Part shown: positions 19,538-31,770 of the stretch, piece by piece | Layout: every line of letters begins with the position of its first letter | Position numbering within the stretch: the first letter of the stretch is position 1 | Assembly (NCBI RefSeq): GCF_932526225.1 | Contig: NC_064041.1 | Coordinates: 4,581,046 to 4,645,045 of the forward strand | Reading direction: 5' to 3' | DNA: 64,000 bases | From: Nematostella vectensis | Taxonomy: Eukaryota > Cnidaria > Anthozoa > Actiniaria > Edwardsiidae | Notes under the pieces: generated by a model | Seen by the model: the letters and a program-made list of their open reading frames with translations, nothing else | Databases searched by the model: none | Told to the model about the DNA's origin: nothing | Program-made: the position numbers and the translations under genes

Positions 19538-20815
19538 GATGGGCAATGAGTCAGCCTCTCCTTACAAGCGACTTTGCTTGGCTATCGGAACAGGGCATAC
19601 GCGATTTTGATGGGCGTGGCTGCTGATAGTGAGAAGGGCTTCATTCTAGAGGTAGATCTCGAGTATCCCAAAGAGCTCCATGACCAGCACTCCGACTATC
19701 CTCTGGCCCCTGAGAAGATGAAGGTATCTGCTGACATGATGTCCCCTTACTGTCAGCAGCTCAATGAGGAGCTTCATCTCGGCGGCGCACCTGTCCCTAA
19801 ACTCGTCCCCATTCTCCAGGACAAGTCGCGCTACATACTCCACTATCGCAACCTCAATTTGTACCTCAACCTCGGCATGAAGCTAACCAAGATTTACCGT
19901 GTCTTAGGGTTCACACAGAACACCTTGCTAAAAGAATATATCGATTTTAATACTGAAAAAAGGAAGCAAGCGGTAAACGACTTTGAGAAGGATTTCTTTA
20001 AGTTGATGAATAATGCAGTCTTCTGGAAGACTATGTAAAACTTGCGCAAGCGGGTGAATGTCAAACTAGTCACAGAGCAAAGAGAAACTGATCAAGCTGA
20101 GTGCATCTCCCTCTTAAGACTCTTTTCGCATCTTCTCTGACGACCTCGCCGCCATTAACATGAAGAAAACCAAGCTCTACTTGAATCGCCCGATATATGT
20201 GGGATTCTCCATTCTTGACCTTTCGAAAGTACTGATGTACGACTTTCATCACAACCACATGATTGCGAGATACGGGTCTTGCTGTAACCACTTGTTCACT
20301 GACACGGACAGCCTCTGCTACAGTGTCAAGACTACAGACATCTACCGCGATTTCCAGGAAGATGAGGACTTTTCGGAGTACTCCACAGATCACTTTCTGT
20401 ACAGTGCTAGGAACAAGGTTCTCGGGAAGATGAAGGATGAGACCCATGGTATACCTATCGAAGAATTCGTGAGTCTGCGTCCGAAAATGTACTCTGTCTT
20501 GTATACAGAAAATAGCAAGACAGTAGAAAAGAAGACCGCGAAAGGCATTGCTAAACATGTTACAAAGAAGATGATTCGCCACCAAGACTATAAGACATGT
20601 CTGTTTGAAAAACAAGCACAAATGGCGCGGATGAGTCAGATTCGGAGTGAAAATCATCAGATCTACACTGTTACCATCAACAAAACTAGTTTATCGCCCT
20701 ATGATGACAAGCGCCACATCCTGAACAATGGTTGTGACACCTTAGCTTATGGACAATATAGGAAGCTAGGAAGTATAGATTAAATGCTAATGTATGATAA
20801 CCTTCCTTTTTTACA

Positions 20816-21350
20816 CTTGTTTTCTATATCACCGTTGCAGATTTTAATACATATCATAACCTATACATCTATACACTAGGTATCTATATACCGATTACAC
20901 CTATGTAGTATGCTTACAATCGCAAAGTTTGTCATATAAAATAACATAATCTTACGAATTTTATAGAAAAATGTTATTTAGTAATTATTACCCACGTTTC
21001 TAGTTTTGTATATAATATACTAGCTCATGTGTATACTCTATATATCATCGTATAACCTGTATAATAGCGCTATCTATTTTAAATAAATATATCAAAGAGT
21101 AAACTATTGTCTTTATTTGCACCCTTTATAAAAGGACTGTTCTTCTTTATACAGCAACCTATTGTTTAGGCCACCTTAAAATTATGGTACCACTACGGTC
21201 GGGCAAGCCTAGGCGATCTCAGACAGCTCATTGTTTTTGCCTGTGACGTCACTTCCTGTATCGACAACATCGTCACCCAGGAGACTCCACGGCGGATCCG
21301 CAGATCCGCCCTGATCCTCCCGGTCTAAAACCCCCATTTACTATACTACT
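20816..21350 (-). repeat. Right terminal inverted repeat of element C
   Basis: It is the inverted partner of 15100-15670. It begins 33 bp after the polymerase stop. Confidence 0.85.
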
Positions 21351-21356
21351 CTTACT
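21351..21356. repeat. Target-site duplication CTTACT, right copy
   Basis: Identical to 15094-15099. Confidence 0.85.
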
Positions 21357-21550
21357 ACTTTTCATCTATGCGCGTATTCCAAACCAATGTCTTATTGGTT
21401 ATTATTTAAATTTAAATTAAATTATTATTCTTGCATAAATAAACTACAATATACCATTTTCACCATACAATCCTACAGACCTAAAAAGGGCGTGTATCTA
21501 TGCTAGAAGGCATTTTTATCTGAGGGTAAGGCTAGTGGGCTCATACGTAC

Positions 21551-21831
21551 CAGGATAAGCCGTGTTCTGGATACTAAGTTCCACTGTTTGATTGTTTCCA
21601 AACACCACTCTGGATGGGTCAAGGCTCAGGAGTGACAACACTAGCGTCTCCATGGACTCCGACTGCCTGTCGACCGGGATCTCTACTTCAATGGCGACGT
21701 GTTTTGCCCCTCTGTTGAATACCATGGTCATGTTGTGCGCTAGGCTTTGGGGGACTGGGAATCTCCAGGCGGGGTAGTCCGCAACCTCAGGCAAAGACTG
21801 GTTATCGATAGGCCAGTATAACGATGTGAAT
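21551..21831 (-). CDS. Calx-beta gene, exon 20: last Calx-beta second half
   Basis: The acceptor (ggggatttcag) precedes 21831 and the donor GTACGT follows 21551. It reads FTSLYWPIDNQSLPEVADYP through HVAIEVEIPVDRQSESMETL to VELSIQNTAYP. It lacks the usual acidic NDD end of the other domains, so it is a diverged membrane-proximal domain. Phases (2 in, 1 out) fit exons 19 and 21. Confidence 0.75.
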
Positions 21832-22439
21832 CTGAAATCCCCATCATCTGTTGTAGACGTCTTATTTGGAGCAATTCTATGAAATAATGATTTTTGTTAG
21901 GGATAAGCTGGTATGGTGTCAATTGCATTTTGCCAAGGTCTTCTAAGGATGCGAGAATTGCAGATTTGATTTGTATGATCTTCAAAGCTTAAATAATTTG
22001 CGCCATATTCTGAAAGGCAGTGAAGGATTGCTTTATCACGCTGATAGGTATTTATCTATGTGAAGCACAAGTGCAGTGAGGGGGGAGGGGGAGAATGGGA
22101 CTCAAGACTCCAGCTTTTAAGTACAATATAGTTATAGCGGAACTCCCAAGCGGCGCGAAGCTCCGCGTGAGCGGAGCCCCATACCTAAGAAAAAGGACAG
22201 TGCCGAATAACGTATGCGCATGCGCGTTTTCTGCCGAAAACAAACACAATCGTAGTGTTGACTCGTTCGAGCAAGGGTACGAAAGGCTGACTTTAGTCGC
22301 TGTTTTGACTAACTGTACAGCATTAAAACCATACTGTAAAAAAGATGACAGATTTGTTTGATAATAAGGGAGTTATAAAAAAATATATAGCCTTAGGTTT
22401 GGTCTAGCTTTTGTAGCATTCGTCGAAATATGACAGTTC

Positions 22440-23090
22440 GCCGGTAAAACGCTATCGTGTATGTGTTAAGGGGGTGCACCAATATAGTCACTAGAAGCAA
22501 ACATATGCTCATGCCATCAAAATAAAAAAGATCTATATTTCACGAAGGAAACATCGTATGGCAACCAAACTCGGTAGGTATCATATTTGTGTCAAGGGGG
22601 GGTGCAAAAATATGGTCAGGTGATTTGTGACGTCATCGAGAACGTCACTAAAAGCAAAACTATTTCGATTTCATTAAGAAAAAAATATACATATCTCATG
22701 AACAAAACATCATATAACAACCAATCTTGGAATGTGTCATGAAGGTGTCAAGGGGGGTGCACCAATATATTCCCGTGTTTGTGACGTCATCAATGACGTC
22801 ACTAGAAGCAAAAATATGCTGACGTCATCAAATAAAAAAAATATAGCTATTTCATTAAGGAAACATCCTGTGACAACAGAACTCGGTAGGTGTGATGTGT
22901 TTCAATTGGGGTGCAATGAGATGGTCACGTGACGTCATCGATGACGTCAATAAATTAAAACTACCCTGTCGCCGAAACTTCGTATGACAACTAAACTTGT
23001 TATGTGTCATGTAGATGTTGGGGAAAGGGGGTATAACAAGTTGGTCGCGTGATTTGTGAAATCGTTGACGTCGTCAAAAACAGAAATAAT
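22440..23090. repeat. About 150-bp tandem repeat rich in TGACGTCA palindromes
   Basis: Five diverged units start with ggggggtgcaccaatatagtc-type words near 22466, 22593, 22748, 22898 and 23019. Each contains tgacgtcatcgatgacgtca or a variant, and then caactaaactcggtaggtgt. The TGACGTCA word is the CRE/ATF binding palindrome. Confidence 0.8.
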
Positions 23091-23530
23091 TATATATTTA
23101 ACATTTTTAAAAATTATTAAGAGAAAATAAGATTTGGTCGTTTGGAGCTCCGCTTTTAGGCAATGCCCAAATCTATATTAGAAATTTCTAGAAACAAAAC
23201 CAAAGAGAAGCTCAGACTGTGGTTTGCTGGCTTTGATAATTACAAAAATGGATTCCCTTCGCTACAAGGATAACGTATGAAATGTACCAGGTACCGCTTT
23301 TCCTTGGATTCCTTCTCAATTCACCGGGATATTCACAAAAATCAACATCATATCTGACGTACAGACTTCGTTTGACCCTTAGAAGATAAAATAAATGTTG
23401 AGAAACAACGAAGCACCAGCAAGTTAAAGCGGAAGCATGAGGTTTTTCGCTCTTGATTTTGAAGTCTCTTATTGTCCTTGTCTTATGGGCCTGTCTTATG
23501 CCCCCTTGGGGGTGGGGATTTGGTACTTAC

Positions 23531-23636
23531 AAGATAGAAAGAGGGATTTCGTAGTGCCCTTTAGCGACAACAGACACCACGGTCTTTTCGCCTTCTGCCA
23601 GAGATCGACTGGTTGGGCCATCAATCTCCATTGTCA
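23531..23636 (-). CDS. Calx-beta gene, exon 19: domain first half
   Basis: The acceptor ctcctttag and donor GTAAGT bound 106 bp, reading TMEIDGPTSRSLAEGEKTVV and onward to EIPLSIL. Phases are 1 in, 2 out. Confidence 0.75.
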
Positions 23637-23839
23637 CTAAAGGAGAACAAAAACATTAGAACGTACTTCACTTTTAACATGATGAACTTTATTTTTCGAT
23701 ATCAATTTCGTGTGACACGACTCTCTGATTTTAAATACTTTGTCACAACAAGCAAAATATAAAGACGAAAATTTTAGCAACACAGAAAAAAACTACACGC
23801 CACCGACAAAGTGAAGGAGATTAAATAAAAAGCTTTACT

Positions 23840-24235
23840 CGTGATGTTAATAGAAAAAGGATTGGTGGCAGTTAGTTAGCTTCTAATGTCAACGGAAAGA
23901 AAAAGCAAAAATATTTAATATTATGTTAAATATATCACGTGAAATCACGTGACTTTTTGTGTATCAAACTCACAGCTGCAAAATAACAACAACGAAAAGA
24001 AACTTAACCAGTTCTTACGAGTCAAAAAGTTTTTTTTATCTCAGAAAGGAATTATTTTTATTGAAAAAATTAACATTCGTCGGCGAGACGGGTGCAACTT
24101 TTTTTTGTCAATTTTTTTTATGTTTATTTGTATTTTTTTAAGGTTTGAGTTTGTCACTCGCAGTAGTCGCGGAATTTCGAAGGAGTTCCAGTATGTTGTT
24201 CCAGTATAGTAATACTGGCCAATCGCAAAAAGGAT
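23840..24235 (+). repeat. 396-bp direct repeat, copy 1
   Basis: It starts cgtgatgttaatagaaaaag and ends ggccaatcgcaaaaaggatt. The same sequence recurs at 27419-27816 with about 95% identity by eye. The pair brackets a 3.2-kb repeat-rich block. Confidence 0.85.
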
Positions 24236-24439
24236 TTTACCATATTTACTAACCACCTTCTCTACTAAACAAAAAAACCCTTCATTCATAACTCTCATGT
24301 CGTTTTATTATCAACCCCATCTCTCATAACAACCTTAACCCGTAGTCTCATAACCCATAATCTTAACCACCCGAACATAACCTTACACAATAACTTCTCC
24401 GTTTATTACAATCATTTAAGTTTTTATTTACATTCTTTC

Positions 24440-25012
24440 CTGTAGAATGATTTTGTTCCGATACACATTTTTAAGCTGGTTTCCGCTTTGTTAATTGCTT
24501 CACTTACAATTTATTCATCGTATCAGACACTAGGCCACTCGAGTTTTAGCAAACAATTATCTCCGTTCCTGTGGCGCATACGACCTCATTATGAATGGGG
24601 GAGATCTGTTAGATCTGTTTTACATTCTTTTCTGGAGAATGATTTTGTTCTTATACACAACTCCAGGCTAGTTTCTGCTTTGTGGGTTGCTTTACTAACA
24701 GTTCACTCATCGGGTCAGGCACGAGGTCACTCGAGTTTAAACAAGCAATTATCTCCGTTCCTATAACACGTGCGGTGTGTCATTCTGCACTCTAACCTTT
24801 TGCCATCGCTGTTGGAGCCCTTTGTCTCTCATGTGGCTCCGTCGATACACATATTTTCCGTGCGGATTCGCATCATTCACGTGAACTTATCTACCTCATG
24901 GTAACGCATCGGCTTGTGTCAAAGCGTTAGTTCGTTCAAAATTTGTTCGCATAATTTACTTACCGTATATGCATTAGTGCTACGTCACTTCCGTTCTATT
25001 CTTAACCCATAA
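24440..25012 (+). repeat. S-type repeat unit, copy 1 (with internal half copy)
   Basis: The segment agctggtttccgctttgtta and onward, with gggggagatctgttagatct, is partly duplicated internally at about 24636. It returns at 26263-26808. Confidence 0.7.
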
Positions 25013-25635
25013 AAGTTAGTTTTCTTTGTTTTCTTTAGTCTCATTATATTATTTCTTATAATATTTCTGCGCTACAATTTATTTTACAATTACTTTCGCT
25101 GTTACAGAAACTATTCTATTATTTTTGGTGGATTTTTTGACACCTTTTGGAAATATTTCCTGTTCATTTTTTACATCATTTAGGCATTATATTCATACTC
25201 CATATTGTCACAGTAACGATCATGATATACTATTTCATACCTAATAGTTCCCACAACTACACCTACTCCACATCTCCCTCACCACCACTCTGACCTATAC
25301 ACCATACCAATTTTTCCCCCACCAACACAGCCATTAGCCATCTCCATACCACACCATATTATTACTAATTTTTTCTTTTTCACCTACCCACCACACACTA
25401 CCACAACCTATTCTATAGTCCCACTTTATCTTTCCACCACCCTCCACCACCTACTAGTCTTACCTATCCACCTCCCCACCGTAATTACATTACCACCATC
25501 TCCACTCCACATCACCTTACTAGCCATCCCTCACCATCACCCTCCAACATCACCATACCATACGATTACACCCACCTCACTACCACACCACTTTAGGCCC
25601 CTACGTCTTGGTACGAATACCCGATCCAAACCAAA
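25013..25635 (+). repeat. T-type repeat unit, copy 1 (about 620 bp)
   Basis: It starts aaaagttagttttctttgtt and ends tacgaatacccgatccaaac plus an A run. Copies 2 and 3 are at 25636-26262 and 26809-27418. Confidence 0.8.
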
Positions 25636-26262
25636 AAGTCAGTTTTCTTTGTTTTCTTTAGTCTCATTATATTATTTCCCATAATATTTCTGCGCTACAA
25701 TTTATTTTACAATTACTTCCGCTGTAACGTAAACTATTCTATCATTTTTGGTGGATTTTTCGACACCTTTTGGACATATTTCCTGTTCATTTTTTACATC
25801 ATTTAGGCATTATATTCATACTCCATATTGTCATAGTAACGATCATGATATACTATTTCATACCTAATAGTTCCCACAACTACACCTACTCCACATCTCC
25901 CTCACCACCACTCTGACCTATACACCATACCAATTTTTTCCCCCACCAACACAGCCATTAGCCATCTCCACACCACACCATATTATTACTATTTTTTTCT
26001 TTTTCACCTACCCACCACACACTACCACAACCTATTCTATAGTCCCACTTTATCTTTCCACCACCCTCCACCACCTACTAGTCTAACCTATCCACCCCCC
26101 CCACCGTTATTACATTACTACCATCTCCACTCCACATTACCTTACTAGCCATCCCTCACCATCACCCTCCAACATCACCACACCATACGATTACACCCAC
26201 CCCACTACCACACCACTTTAGGCCCCTACGTCTTGGTACGAATACCCGATCCAAACCAAAAA
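25636..26262 (+). repeat. T-type repeat unit, copy 2
   Basis: It lies tandem to copy 1 and is nearly identical by eye. Confidence 0.8.
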
Positions 26263-26808
26263 AATTTAGCTAGTTTCCGCTTTGTTAATTGCTTCACTAA
26301 CAATTTATTCATCGAATCAGGCACGAGGCCACTCGAGTTTTAGCAAGCAATTATCTCCGTTCCTATAACACATACGACCTCATTATGAATGGGGGAGATC
26401 TGTTAGATCTGTTTTACATTCTTTTCTGGAGAATGATTTTGTTCTTATACACAACTCCAAGCTGGTTTCTGCTTTGTGAATTGCTTTACTAACAGTTCAC
26501 TCATCGGGTCAGGCACGAGGTCACTCGAGTTTAAACAAGCAATTATCTCCGTTCCTATGGCACGTGCGGCCTCATTCAACACTCTAACCTTTTGCCATCG
26601 CTGTTGGAACCCTTTGTCTTTCATGGTACTCCATCAATACACATATTTTCCGTGCAAATTCGCATCATTCGCGTGGGCTTGTCTGTTTCGTGGTGACGCA
26701 TCGGCTTGTGTCAGGGCGTTCGTTCGTTCTAAATTTGGTCGCATAATTAACTTACCGAATATGCATAAGTGCTACGTCACTTCCGTTCTATTCTTAACCC
26801 AGAAAAGT
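26263..26808 (+). repeat. S-type repeat unit, copy 2
   Basis: It matches 24473-25012 in order and orientation. Confidence 0.7.
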
Positions 26809-27418
26809 TAGTTTTCTTTAGTCTCATAATGTTGTTTCTTATAATATTTCTGCGCTACAATTTATTTTACAATTACTTTCGCTGTAATAGAAACTATTCT
26901 ATTATTTTTGGTGGATTTTTGGACACCTTTTGGACATATTTCCTGTTCATTTTTTACATCATTTAGGCATTATATTCATACTCCATATTGTCATAGTAAC
27001 GTTCATGATATACTATTTCATACCTAATAGTTCCCACAACTGCACCTGCTCCACATCTCCCCCACCACCACTCTTGCCTGTGCACCATACCAATTTTTCC
27101 CCCACCAACACAGCCATTAGTCATCTCCATACCACACCATATTATTATTATTATTATTTTTTTGCTTTTTCACCTACCCACCACACACTACCACAATCTA
27201 TTCTAAAGTCCCACTTTATCTTTCAACCACCTACTAGTCTAACCTATCCACCTCCCCACCGTAATTACATTACTACCATCTCCACTCCACATTACCTTAC
27301 TAGCCATCCCTCACCATCACCATCCAACATCACCATACCATACGATTACACCCACCTCACTACCACACCACTTTAGGCCCCTACGTCTTGGTACGAATAC
27401 CCGATCCAAACCAAAAAA
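26809..27418 (+). repeat. T-type repeat unit, copy 3
   Basis: It ends at the start of the second 396-bp repeat. Confidence 0.8.
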
Positions 27419-27816
27419 CGTGATGTTAATAGAAAAAGGATTGGTGGCAGTTAGTTAGCTTCTAATGTCAACGGAAAGAAAAAGCAAAAATATTTAATAT
27501 TATGTTAAATATATCAAGTGAAATCACGTGACTTTTTGTGTATCAAACTCACAGCTGCAAAATAACAACAACGAAAAGAAACTTAATCAGTTCTTCAGTT
27601 CGAGTCAAAAAGTTTTTTTTATCTCAAAAAGGAATTATTTTTATTGAAAAAATTAACATTCGTCGGCGTGACGGGTGCAACGTTTCTTTGTCATTTTTTT
27701 ATGTTTATTTGTATTTTTTAAGGTTTGAGTTTGCCACTCGCAGTAGTCGCGGAATTTCGAAGGAGTTCCAGTATGTTGTTCCAGTATAGTAATACTGGCC
27801 AATCGCAAAAAGGATT
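27419..27816 (+). repeat. 396-bp direct repeat, copy 2
   Basis: It is the direct partner of 23840-24235. The outer flanks (ttact on the left, aatca on the right) show no target-site duplication, so a simple LTR pair is not proven. Confidence 0.8.
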
Positions 27817-28395
27817 AATCATATCAATCAATGACTGTAGTTTTTCTAAATGGTCTTAAAGAGCCTGGGGCCGAGCGCGCAGGAAACCTGTGATATTCTA
27901 AAACGTTAGGGACTAAGCTCCATTTCCAAAATCATAGTTAACACGAATTCCTGCAAGTTTACATAGGAGTTCTCGACTTACAAAGCTCTAGGGCGATAAA
28001 AAAGCATTTTAAGGCTGATGTTCTTAGTATGTTCTTCAGGCGTGTTCCTATGGTTGACCAAATGTGTGTACACGCCTGTCCTTAAATTTTAAGTAGATAA
28101 AAATATAGTACCCAATGAACGATTAGAATAGAATTAAACAAGTAATCAATAGAAAAAATATTGAAAGTATGACATGCACGCGTGAAAATAACGGTTCTTG
28201 TGAAAGTCTAATATGAATAAAAATAAAATGTCCCAATTTTGCAGAAATTGTTTGGACAAAAGCATCATGCGCATTGAAATATTCAAATAGTTAATATTGA
28301 CTCGGAAATCGATTCTTGATAAATTTTTCAAAAAGGAGTATAACTTGATCATTTTTTGCGGCCGAGAAAAGATTCGCAAAGATATCTTCAACTAC
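27817..28395. other. Intron DNA, nothing recognised
   Basis: A/T-rich sequence between the composite repeat and exon 18. Confidence 0.4.
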
Positions 28396-28631
28396 CTTTA
28401 TCGTCGTTCAGGATTTTGATCACAGTTGACTTGCGATTTTCGTCGACAGTCACATTCATATAATCACTCGAAAGCGATATGCCGAAACTCTCATCAAGCT
28501 CAGTCACGTGATCCTCTTCGATTGTCACCGTGAAACAGGAGATGCTTGACCGATACGGTATAAGTACTGTGAAGTTGGTCAGCGGTATGAAGTCCCTACC
28601 AACTGTTGTGTCGATGTAAGTCGTGCTCACA
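28396..28631 (-). CDS. Calx-beta gene, exon 18: domain second half
   Basis: The acceptor is a T tract plus cag and the donor is GTAGTT; 236 bp. It reads TTVGRDFIPLTNFTVLIPYR through FTVTIEEDHVTELDESFGIS to VIKILNDDK. The DxxxExxExF and NDDK motifs are the Calx-beta hallmarks. Confidence 0.85.
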
Positions 28632-28759
28632 CTGAAAAAAAAAGATAGAAAAATAGGAATGACATATAAGGTGACTGAATAGGTGTCTACCTTGGGTTTA
28701 CTTAGCCTAAAAGGATGCTTAACCATCAGCCCATCTACAATTCATCTTTCCTAACCCTC

Positions 28760-28992
28760 CCTCCCTCCCTGGGGCTGTAAAGCGTACTTGTAATAGGGTA
28801 ATATTTGGTAGCCCTCCCTCCCTCCCTCCCTCCCTGGGTTTGTCATACGTACTTGTAATAGAGTGTAATCTCTGTTAACCCACATTTACCACACCCCTCC
28901 CCCCTGGGGTTGTCATACGTACTGGTAATAGAGTGGAATCTCTGGTAGCCCACATTTACCCCACCCCTCCTCCCTGGGTTTGTCATGCGTAC
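28760..28992 (-). repeat. About 70-bp minisatellite made of the exon 17 end plus its splice donor
   Basis: Three further copies of the last 20 or so bases of exon 17 and its donor lie directly downstream in the intron. On the minus strand each has a word like ctattacaagtacgtatgac, where the real donor context is ctattacaagtacgcatgac. A G+A-rich spacer separates them. Confidence 0.85.
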
Positions 28993-29101
28993 TTGTAATA
29001 GAGTGGAATCTCTGGTAGCCCTCTTTCCACCACCACACACACGTTGACAAATCCATTGGCCTCGACGACGGTCTGAAGCGGCGTCATGAACCCTATCAGC
29101 A
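28993..29101 (-). CDS. Calx-beta gene, exon 17: domain first half
   Basis: The acceptor ttatttcag and donor GTACGC bound 109 bp, reading LIGFMTPLQTVVEANGFVNV and onward to EIPLYYK. Confidence 0.8.
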
Positions 29102-29328
29102 CTGAAATAAAACAGTTAAAATACTGCAGTGAAAGGCAAACCACCGTTGAACGATGTCACGTGCATTAAAAGATGTTTCTTATTGTTTGCTCGCTCCCAA
29201 CTCAGGGTACCCGCCTAAATTGCTTCCGAACAAACGAACTTCACTTCTTAAATCAAACCAACAGCAACACCGCCTTGTGCTTACGATGTATGATCAAATG
29301 AGAAAATCAAATAGTAAAAAGGTTTTAC

Positions 29329-29573
29329 CGGCATCGTCGTTTTGTACATGAATCTCGCTCATGCTCTTGTTCTCCACCACAGTTACAAAGGGCTGGTTAG
29401 TTGTCATGACGATGTCAAATCGTTCGGGGTGCTCCACGAACGCCTCCTTAGTAACGTCGATCTCAATTTCCATTGAAGTGTTCCCAGAGATCGATGGCCC
29501 AAAGCTGTACGTCTTTCCCACGAGGGCTGGGAAGTCACGGTTACCAAAGGCTGTGATGTTTATTGTAGATAAA
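29329..29573 (-). CDS. Calx-beta gene, exon 16: domain second half
   Basis: The acceptor cctcttgctag and donor GTAAAA bound 245 bp. It reads STINITAFGNRDFPALVGKT through EIDVTKEAFVEHPERFDIVM to SEIHVQNDDA. Confidence 0.8.
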
Positions 29574-29791
29574 CTAGCAAGAGGAGATTAAATTGGTGAC
29601 AACAATATTTTATTATATGAGTCGTCGAATTTAAGCTCGGATTTGAGAATTCTTTTGCAAAGATGATAAGCTCATTATACGCTACAAATTAGAACAACAA
29701 ACACATAATATAATATATGGCATAATATATCATTGAAATAAAAAAGTATATAATAAGCATGACACACGAAATGTTTATAATGACAACTTAC

Positions 29792-29897
29792 TTGAAAAAA
29801 ACAGGAATCAATGTTTTGCCAAGAAGTCGCACGGTTAGTACGACCACGCCTTGGTTTTCCTTTAGGGTGACTGATCTTTCAACAAACTCAAGAGTGG
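29792..29897 (-). CDS. Calx-beta gene, exon 15: domain first half
   Basis: The acceptor gggtcctag and donor GTAAGT bound 106 bp, reading TLEFVERSVTLKENQGVVVL and onward to LIPVFFK. Confidence 0.8.
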
Positions 29898-29989
29898 CTA
29901 GGACCCATAAAAAACATTAGCTTATTTCTACAATCTATTTGGTATTATGAACACGATTTTTCATCATTAACACGCCCGCTGCTAATATG

Positions 29990-31770
29990 ATACCCATTTC
30001 GTTACCCATACACAGCAAAGAGCGTATCTCTAAAAGGTTGTCAGTACCAATTGCTTCGCCCTAACATAGCAAAGAGCTTATCTTATTATGGTCGTCATTA
30101 CACATTTCCCTACCCAGACACTGCAAAGAGCTTATCTTACCATGGCCGTCATTATCCATTCCACTACCAACACACAGCAAAGAGCCTATCTTACCATGGC
30201 CGTCATTACCCATTTCACTACCCACTCACAGCAAAGAGCCTATCTTACCATGGCCGTCATTACCCATTTCACTACCTGCATACAGCAAAGAGCTTATCTT
30301 ACCATGGCCATCATTACCCATTCCACTACCCACGAGCAAAGAACTTATCTTACCATGGCCGTCATTACCCATTCCACTACCCACGAGCAAAGAGCTTATC
30401 TCACCATGGCCATCATTATCCATTTCACTACCCACACACAGCAAAAAGCTTATCTTTCCATAGCCGTCATTACCCATTCCACTACCCACGAGCAAAGAGC
30501 TTATCTTACCATGGCCATCATTACCCATTTCACTATCCACGAGCAAAGAGCCTATCTTACCAAGGCCATCATTACCTATTTCACTACCCACACACAGCAA
30601 AGAGCCTATCTTACCATGGCCATCATTACCCATTTTACTACCCACACACAGCAAAGAGCTTATCTTACCATCATTACCCATTTCACTACCCGCACATAGC
30701 AAAGAGCTTATCTTACCATGGCCATCATTACCCATTTCACTACCCACACACAGCAGAGCTTATCTTACCATGGACATCATTACTCATTCCACTACCCACA
30801 TATAGCAAATAGCTTATCTTTCCATAGCCGTCATTACCCATTCCACTACCCACGAGCAAAGAGCTTATCTTACCATGGCCACCATTACCCATTTCACTAC
30901 CCACGAGCAAAGAGCCTATCTTACCAAGGCCATCATTACCTATTTCACTACCCACACACAGCAAAGAGCCTATCTTACCATGGCCATCATTACCCATTTT
31001 ACTACCCACACACAGCAAAGAGATTATCTTACCATCATTACCCATTTCACTACCCGCACATAGCAAAGAGCTTATCTTACCATGGCCATCATTACCCATT
31101 TCACTACCCACACACAGCAGAGCTTATCTTACCATGGACATCATTACCCATTCCACTACCCACATATAGCAAATAGCTTATCTTACCATAGCCGTCATTA
31201 CACATTCCACTACCCACGAGCAAAGAGCTTATCTTACCATGGCCGTCATTACCCATTTCACTACCCACACACAGCAAAGAGCCTATCTTATCATGGCCAT
31301 CATTACCCATTCCACTACCCACGTGCAAAGAGCTTATCTTACCATGGCCATCATTACCCATTCCACTACCCACACACAGCAAAGAGCCTATCTTATCATG
31401 GCCATCATTACCCATTCCACTACCCAAGAGCAAAGAGCTTATCTTATCATTGTCGTCATTACCCATTCCACTACTCACGAGCAAAGAGCTTATCTTACCA
31501 TCATTACCCATTCCATTACCCACACATAGCAAAGAGCTTATCTTATCATGGCCATCATTACTCATTCCACTACCCACCAGCAAAGAGCTTATCTTACCAT
31601 GGCTATCATTACCCATTCCACTACCGGCACACAGCAAAGAGCTTATCTTACCGTAGCCATCATTACCCATTTCACTACCCACGAGCAAAGAGCTTATCTT
31701 ACCATGGCCATCATTACCCATTCCACTTCCCACATAAAGCAAAGAGCGTTTCTTTACTCGTGATTCCGGA
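29990..31770 (-). repeat. 48/54-bp minisatellite (about 34 units) carrying a GGTAAGATAAG splice-donor word
   Basis: On the minus strand each unit reads like atggtaagataagctctttg plus a gggtagtgraatgggtaatg tail. The real exon 14 end and donor, 230 bp upstream, read catggtaagataaggtcttt plus a related tail. The array therefore derives from that exon-intron junction. A higher-order duplication of about 363 bp occurs inside (about 30460 and 30823). Long open frames across it are artefacts of unit lengths divisible by three. Confidence 0.9.

Larger units (their letters stand above)
17078..20783 (+). pseudogene. Family B (protein-primed type) DNA polymerase, broken, with two introns
   Basis: The pieces in order are: an N-terminal region (ILHLDLNVACKDKPLKG, then KNNDNKCFMWSVLAALHPVE) at 17078-17477; a 146-bp segment repeated three times (17478-17911); a zinc-knuckle plus exonuclease-like region (FTIYADFENLTTKI) at 17900-18422; the region from 18608 (VFRGPAHNSCNLNFQFTGRI); the TPR-type insert and palm up to 19380; then 19538-20038 with DFFKLMNNAVF; and finally LFTDTDSLCYS (motif C, catalytic Asp pair) from 20160 to the TAA at 20783. 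Breaks include the triplication, frameshifts near 18680, 19370 and 20110, and a nonsense TAA at 20036. The role would be self-synthesis of the transposon DNA. Confidence 0.85.
15100..21350. mobile_element. Element C: complete Polinton-type insertion (6.25 kb) with polymerase only
   Basis: The ends are inverted: agtagtatagtaaatggggg at 15100 and its complement ending at 21350. The element starts with AG and ends with CT as Polintons do. The six bases outside are CTTACT on both sides (15094-15099 and 21351-21356), the 6-bp duplication made by Polinton integrases. The TIRs are about 0.55 kb. Inside are small zinc-finger ORFs on the minus strand and a broken family B DNA polymerase on the plus strand. 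No integrase, protease, ATPase or capsid gene is present. It must have been moved by an integrase supplied in trans. It lies in the last intron of the Calx-beta gene. Confidence 0.85.

Noticed and set aside
23840-27816. Complete LTR retrotransposon
   Set aside because: The direct repeats are LTR-sized, but no target duplication, primer-binding site, polypurine tract or ORF was seen, so it is listed as a composite repeat only.
29990-31770. CRISPR-like array
   Set aside because: Units are directly adjacent without unique spacers, in a eukaryotic intron; the unit matches a splice junction.
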